Shown: piece after piece, positions 60,115 through 64,000 of the stretch | Numbering within the stretch: position 1 is the stretch's first letter | Layout: each line of letters starts with the position of its first letter | From: Streptomyces sp. NBC_01717 | GTDB lineage: Bacteria; Actinomycetota; Actinomycetes; Streptomycetales; Streptomycetaceae | Length of the DNA stretch: 64,000 bases | Direction of reading: 5' to 3' | Assembly: GCF_036248255.1 (NCBI RefSeq) | Contig: NZ_CP109178.1 | Location: 5,146,001 to 5,210,000 of the forward strand | Program-made: the position numbers and the translations under genes | Notes under the pieces: generated by a model | What the model was told of the DNA's origin: nothing | The model's input: the letters and a program-made list of their open reading frames with translations, nothing else | The model's database searches: none

Positions 60115-61809
60115 CTACTTGGCGTCGGAGTAGCGTTCCACGATCGCCGTCGTGAAAGGGAAACGCACCGGCGTCTCGCCGAAGGCGGTCCGCCCGGCCC
60201 GTTCCCCTGCTGCCCGGATCGCCTCCGCCACCGCATCCGCCTCCTCCTGGGGGCAGTGCACCATCACCTCGTCGTGCTGGAAGAAGACCAGCTCGGCCCG
60301 GAGACCGGCGGTTGTCAGGGACTGGCGCAGCGCGGCCAGGAACAGCAGTGCCCAGTCCGCGGCACTGCCCTGCACCACGAAGTTACGGGTGAAGCGGCCT
60401 CGCGCGCGGGCGTTCGACGAGGCGTAGCCCGGTGTGAAGTCGCCGTCGCCGGGCGGCTGCTCGTCGCTCTCCTGCGGGATACCCGCTTCGTCGTCGTCCC
60501 CGCTCCCGGCGGCCGGCGGGCTGGTCCTGCCCAGCCATGTCCGTACGAGACGGCCCTCCTCGCCCTCCTTCGCCGCGTCGTCGACATACGCCACGGCCAG
60601 CGGGAACCGTCGCCGCAGCGCCGCCAGATTCTTCAGCCCGTCGCCCGACGTCTGGCCGTAGATCGCGCCCAGCAGCGCGATCTTGGCATGGTCGCGGTCG
60701 CCGTGGAACGCGCGGTCCGACAGTGCCGTATAGAGGTCGCCGTCGTGGCCCGCCACCTCCATCAGGCCGCGGTCGCGGGAGATCGCGGCCAGGACCCTCG
60801 GCTCCATCTGATCGGCGTCCGCGACGACCAGCCGCCAGCCGTCGTCGGCGACGACCGCCTGCCGGATCACCTTGGGGATCTGCAGCGCCCCGCCGCCGTT
60901 GGTCGTCCAGCGGCCACTGACCGTTCCGCCCGGCTGGTACTCGGGGCGGAACCGGCCGTCCCGCACCCAGTCCTGGAGCCAGCTCCAGCCGTGCGCCGTC
61001 CAGATCCGGTACAGCTTCTTGTACTGGATCAGTGGCTCCACCGCCGGATGGTCCAGCTCCTCCAGCTCCCAGCGGCGGGTCGACTTCACCTTGATGCCGG
61101 CCTGCGCGAACGCCTTCACCACATCGGCGGGGAGGTCCGGGCGGACACGACGGCCGAACGCCGCTGACACCTCGTCGGCCAGCTCGGCCAGTCTGCGGGG
61201 TTCGCCGCCGCCGGCGTAGCGCTCGCCCAGCAGGTCGTGCAGCACTTCCCGGTGGACGTCGGCCCGCCAGGGCAGGCCGGCCCGGTGCATCTCCGCGGCG
61301 ACCAGCATGCCGGCCGACTCGGCGGCCGTCAGCAGGCGCATCCTGCCGGGGTGCGCGGTGGCGTCGTGGCGGCGCAGCTGTTCCGCGTAGACCTGGAGGA
61401 GCGCCTCGAACGGGATGTCCGTGCCGGACGGCGGCTCGAAGAGGGAGGACTGCGAGCCGGGTTCGGCGGAGCGGGACGGGGGATCCGGAGGCACGGGGGC
61501 GTTACGGAGGCGGGCGTAGGCGGCCGCGGCGGAGCGGGGCTCGCCCAGTCGGCCCTCGTGCGCGAGGAGGAGTGACTCGGCGACTTCGATGTCGTAGCAG
61601 CGGCTGACCCGTACGCCCGCTGCGAGCAGGCGTGGGTAGATCTCGGCGGTCGACCGCCACACCCAGCGGGTGACGTCCGGGCGGGAACGGACGGCTTCCA
61701 CCAGGTCGGGCTCGGTGTGGAACGGGGCCGCGGGCAGACCGGTGGGGGCCAGCGGGGCGAGGTGGGCTCCGCCGGTCTCTGTGGTGGTCAGAGCCCAGCG
61801 CTCGGTCAT
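60115..61809 (-). CDS. Stand-alone 3'-5' exonuclease/family A DNA polymerase
   Basis: A 564-residue family A polymerase lacking the 5' nuclease of Pol I. Motif A is DADQMEPRVLAA, motif B KIALLGAIYGQTSGDG, motif C FFQHDEVMVHC. The first 200 residues are exonuclease-like. Streptomyces carries this protein besides the full Pol I; a repair role is likely but not established. ATG 61809 chosen since the frame before it is GC-rich and lacks similarity. Confidence 0.85.
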   Translation of the reverse strand: MTERWALTTTETGGAHLAPLAPTGLPAAPFHTEPDLVEAVRSRPDVTRWVWRSTAEIYPRLLAAGVRVSRCYDIEVAESLLLAHEGRLGEPRSAAAAYARLRNAPVPPDPPSRSAEPGSQSSLFEPPSGTDIPFEALLQVYAEQLRRHDATAHPGRMRLLTAAESAGMLVAAEMHRAGLPWRADVHREVLHDLLGERYAGGGEPRRLAELADEVSAAFGRRVRPDLPADVVKAFAQAGIKVKSTRRWELEELDHPAVEPLIQYKKLYRIWTAHGWSWLQDWVRDGRFRPEYQPGGTVSGRWTTNGGGALQIPKVIRQAVVADDGWRLVVADADQMEPRVLAAISRDRGLMEVAGHDGDLYTALSDRAFHGDRDHAKIALLGAIYGQTSGDGLKNLAALRRRFPLAVAYVDDAAKEGEEGRLVRTWLGRTSPPAAGSGDDDEAGIPQESDEQPPGDGDFTPGYASSNARARGRFTRNFVVQGSAADWALLFLAALRQSLTTAGLRAELVFFQHDEVMVHCPQEEADAVAEAIRAAGERAGRTAFGETPVRFPFTTAIVERYSDAK

Positions 61810-61841
61810 GCGTTTGAGTTTGGCAGGTGGGACTGACAGTG

Positions 61842-61865
61842 GGGGGCCGCCGCGCGGCGGCCCCC
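61842..61865. terminator. GC-rich perfect palindrome
   Basis: 24-base perfect palindrome (12-bp arms, no loop) between the polymerase start and the permease gene end, probably a transcription block. Confidence 0.5.
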
Positions 61866-61922
61866 GCACGGCCCCACCCCGCCTCGTCCCGAAACCGGGA
61901 CTCCGCCCCCCCCCCGGCCGGA

Positions 61923-61955
61923 CCCCCAGCCCTCGATCGCCTGACGGGCTGGGGG
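61923..61955 (-). terminator. Terminator hairpin after the FtsX-type permease gene
   Basis: CCCCCAGCCC and complement (61923-61932, 61946-61955) with a 13-base loop, starting 14 bases beyond the permease stop. Confidence 0.6.
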
Positions 61956-61968
61956 TGGGGGCGGCGAT

Positions 61969-64000
61969 TCACCCGTGTCGAACGGCCTTCGGCGCCATGG
62001 CCGCCGCCACCGCGACCACTGCACACGCCCCGGCCGTACCCCCCACCACCGGCCACTGGACCGCCACCGTGACCGGCGCGGACAGCGTGGCCAGCGCGGC
62101 GCCGAGTCCGGCCAGATTCACCGCGGTCACGGCCATACCGAGCACCGAGCCGAGCCCCACGGCGAACAGCGTCTCCCCGGCGACGACCCCGAGCACCTGC
62201 GACCGGGTGGCCCCGGCCAGTCGCAGTGCGTTCAGCTCCGTGGACCGTACGGACCCGGCCATCAGCAGGGTGTTGGCGAGCGCGAGCGCCGTGTACACGA
62301 GGGCGATGCCCAGCACCACGATCAGGCCGAGCCGCGTCTGCGGGCTCGTGCGCGGATGAGTCGCGGCCAGCCACCGATCCGTCGACCGCACCGTCCCCCC
62401 GGTGTCGCGCAGGGCGGCCGTGACCGCCGCCCTGTCCGCGCCGGGGGCGAGGCGTACGTCGATCCGGTCCACCGGAGCCGTCGGCGCGTTCGCCGCCGTG
62501 ACGTACGCCCCGTTGTTCCCCGTCCCGATGGCCAGCACCGCCGCGATCCGCAGTGACACCGGCCGCCCGTCGCCGAGCCACACCCGTACCGTCGCACCGA
62601 CCGTGTGCCGCTCCCACTCCTCGTTCACGACGATCGAGCGGTCGTCGAGATCGCGCAGGTCGCCCGCCACCACCGGCAGCCGCTCGACGGCCGCCAGGGT
62701 CTTCGCGTCGTCGACCGCCCGTGCCTGCGATCTGATGAGGGCGGTGCCTTCCTCCCGTACGAAGACCGCGGTCGACGCCGACGCGGACAACACCGCCCCG
62801 GGAACCGGCCGCGCCTCCAAGCCCTTCAGGTCCTCGCCTGTCACGACCAGATCGGCCCGGGTGTGTTCGCGCGCCTCGGCGGCCCTCGCCTGCGACACCG
62901 TCATCGCGGAGCCCAGCACCGAACCGGCCAGTGCCACCGTGATCAGGACGGGAGCGGCCACCGCGGCGGTGCGGCGCAGGGACGCGGCCGTATTCGCCCG
63001 TACGAGCATCCCTGTCGCCCCGGGAAGACGGAGCAGCCTGGTCGACGGGCGTACGAGCAGCGGCGCGAGCAGGGCCGCGGCCGTGATCAGGACCATCGGC
63101 TGGGTGGTGTAGGTCTTCCGCTTCAGCAGCCCGGACGCATCCGTGACCAGCGACTTCGTCATCAGGAACACGGCGCCGGCGAGCAGTGCGAAACCCAGCA
63201 GCCGGCGCACGGGCGGCAGGACGCCCGTATCGACGTCGGCCTCGCGCAACGCCTCGGCCGGGCCGGTCCTGCCCGCTCGCCGCGACGCCGCCCATACGCC
63301 CGCCAGTGCCACGGCCGGGCCGGTCCAGAAGGCCGCGTGCAGCGGCCAGGCCACGGGGCGGATGGTGAACCAGGAGGGCGCCGCCTCGCCGTCGACCAGC
63401 AGTTGCGCGAGGTGCGGTGCGCCCCAGTGGCCCAGCGCGCACCCGGCCGCCGAGGCGAGCGTGCCGACCACGGCCGCTTCCGTCAGCAGCAGCCGCCGTA
63501 GTTGGCCGGGGGTGGCGCCCGCCGTGCGCAGCAGACCGAATTCGCGGCGACGCAGTGCCACCGCGAACGCGAACGTCGATGAGACGACGAAGACCGAGAC
63601 GAATGCGGTGATACCGGCCGCCGTGCCGAGCAGCGCGTTCACGGTCAGCAGCGCCTCGGCGTCCTGTTCCGTGGACGGGTCGGCGCGGCGGCGGTCGTCG
63701 CCGGTGAGGACCTGGGCGCGGTCGCCGACGACGCGGCGTACGTCGGCGACGGGGGCGTCCACGCCGACGGCGTCCGGGCCGCCGCTGCCGGTCGCCTGTC
63801 GTCCGGCCGGGGCCACCGGGCCGAGCGCCCGAAGGTCGCTCAGGAGTTCGCTGTCCACAGGGTGTGGATGAGCCAGTCGCTGCGTGACCTGCGCGGTGGA
63901 CGCCCCACGCCGCACGGGCACGGTCAGCGTGTCCTTGCCCATCACCACCGCCGGGGAGGCGGCGAACCGTTGCGGCTCACGGTCGGGGGCGTCGAACGTC
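61969..64000 (-). CDS. FtsX-type ABC transporter permease (5' end beyond window)
   Basis: C-terminal 677 residues of a large permease of the MacB/FtsX class. Two copies of the FtsX core are present: helices near LLGTAAGITAFVSVFVVSSTFAFAVA followed by RRREFGLLRTAGATPGQLRRLLLTEA, and a second set ending in STELNALRLAGATRSQVLGVVAGETL. Between them are an extracytoplasmic domain and three further helices. The frame is open to the window edge, so the start lies outside. The partner ATPase would be expected upstream. Cargo unknown. Confidence 0.85.
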   Translation of the reverse strand, partial: TFDAPDREPQRFAASPAVVMGKDTLTVPVRRGASTAQVTQRLAHPHPVDSELLSDLRALGPVAPAGRQATGSGGPDAVGVDAPVADVRRVVGDRAQVLTGDDRRRADPSTEQDAEALLTVNALLGTAAGITAFVSVFVVSSTFAFAVALRRREFGLLRTAGATPGQLRRLLLTEAAVVGTLASAAGCALGHWGAPHLAQLLVDGEAAPSWFTIRPVAWPLHAAFWTGPAVALAGVWAASRRAGRTGPAEALREADVDTGVLPPVRRLLGFALLAGAVFLMTKSLVTDASGLLKRKTYTTQPMVLITAAALLAPLLVRPSTRLLRLPGATGMLVRANTAASLRRTAAVAAPVLITVALAGSVLGSAMTVSQARAAEAREHTRADLVVTGEDLKGLEARPVPGAVLSASASTAVFVREEGTALIRSQARAVDDAKTLAAVERLPVVAGDLRDLDDRSIVVNEEWERHTVGATVRVWLGDGRPVSLRIAAVLAIGTGNNGAYVTAANAPTAPVDRIDVRLAPGADRAAVTAALRDTGGTVRSTDRWLAATHPRTSPQTRLGLIVVLGIALVYTALALANTLLMAGSVRSTELNALRLAGATRSQVLGVVAGETLFAVGLGSVLGMAVTAVNLAGLGAALATLSAPVTVAVQWPVVGGTAGACAVVAVAAAMAPKAVRHG

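Overview
The window is high-GC actinobacterial DNA, almost certainly from a Streptomyces chromosome. Evidence: GC-rich third codon positions, many GTG starts and leaderless-looking genes, a Lys-rich TopA tail, and a bldG / anti-sigma / H+-pyrophosphatase / topA / thymidylate-kinase-fusion / delta-prime gene order that I recall from the S. coelicolor SCO3540-SCO3559 region. That match is from memory, not from a search.

Positions 1-32440 are conserved core. On the left are a CooC-like ATPase, a degenerate Fic-fold protein and a HAD hydrolase. A tight Tad/Flp pilus operon follows (ssd, tadA, tadB, tadC, pilin, two TadE-like genes), convergent with an MrfA/Hrq1-type helicase. Next come bldG and its anti-sigma partner, hppA, a lipoprotein, a methyltransferase, an ArsR-regulated ABC-2 exporter, topA, an MFS-Tmk fusion, holB, an exported alpha/beta hydrolase and tRNA-Thr(CGT).

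Positions 32441 to about 58.8 kb are a mobile island at the 3' end of tRNA-Thr. The first element (32398-54490) is an actinomycete integrative and conjugative element (AICE). It has integrase and Xis beside the tRNA, a Prim-Pol plus ATPase replication pair next to a cluster of ten TGACGCA iterons, and an FtsK/TraB-type translocase with candidate clt repeats. A coupled block of transfer/spread genes and a divergent GntR regulator with a GNAT gene complete the core. Cargo follows: a secreted collagen-like/pentapeptide protein, a frameshifted small gene, an AT-richer two-gene DUF4365-type cassette, a membrane-anchored gene split at a TA by an IS630-type element carrying a DinB gene, and two divergent genes with HEPN-like Rx4H motifs. 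Two further copies of the tRNA 3' end (54400, 55542), each with paired GTCTCAGTT-type arm sites and, at the second, an integrase 3' remnant, show that at least three related elements piled up at one site. The last remnant carries an Rrf2 regulator, an SDR and a molybdopterin oxidoreductase.

From about 58.8 kb the sequence is chromosomal again: an APH-type kinase, a small membrane protein, a stand-alone family A DNA polymerase and an FtsX-type permease cut by the window end.

The strongest candidates for undescribed biology are the DUF4365-type pair (47198-48966), the HEPN-like divergent pair (51818-54079), the IS630-type element with a passenger gene, and the repeat systems of the AICE (iterons, clt, Int arm sites).
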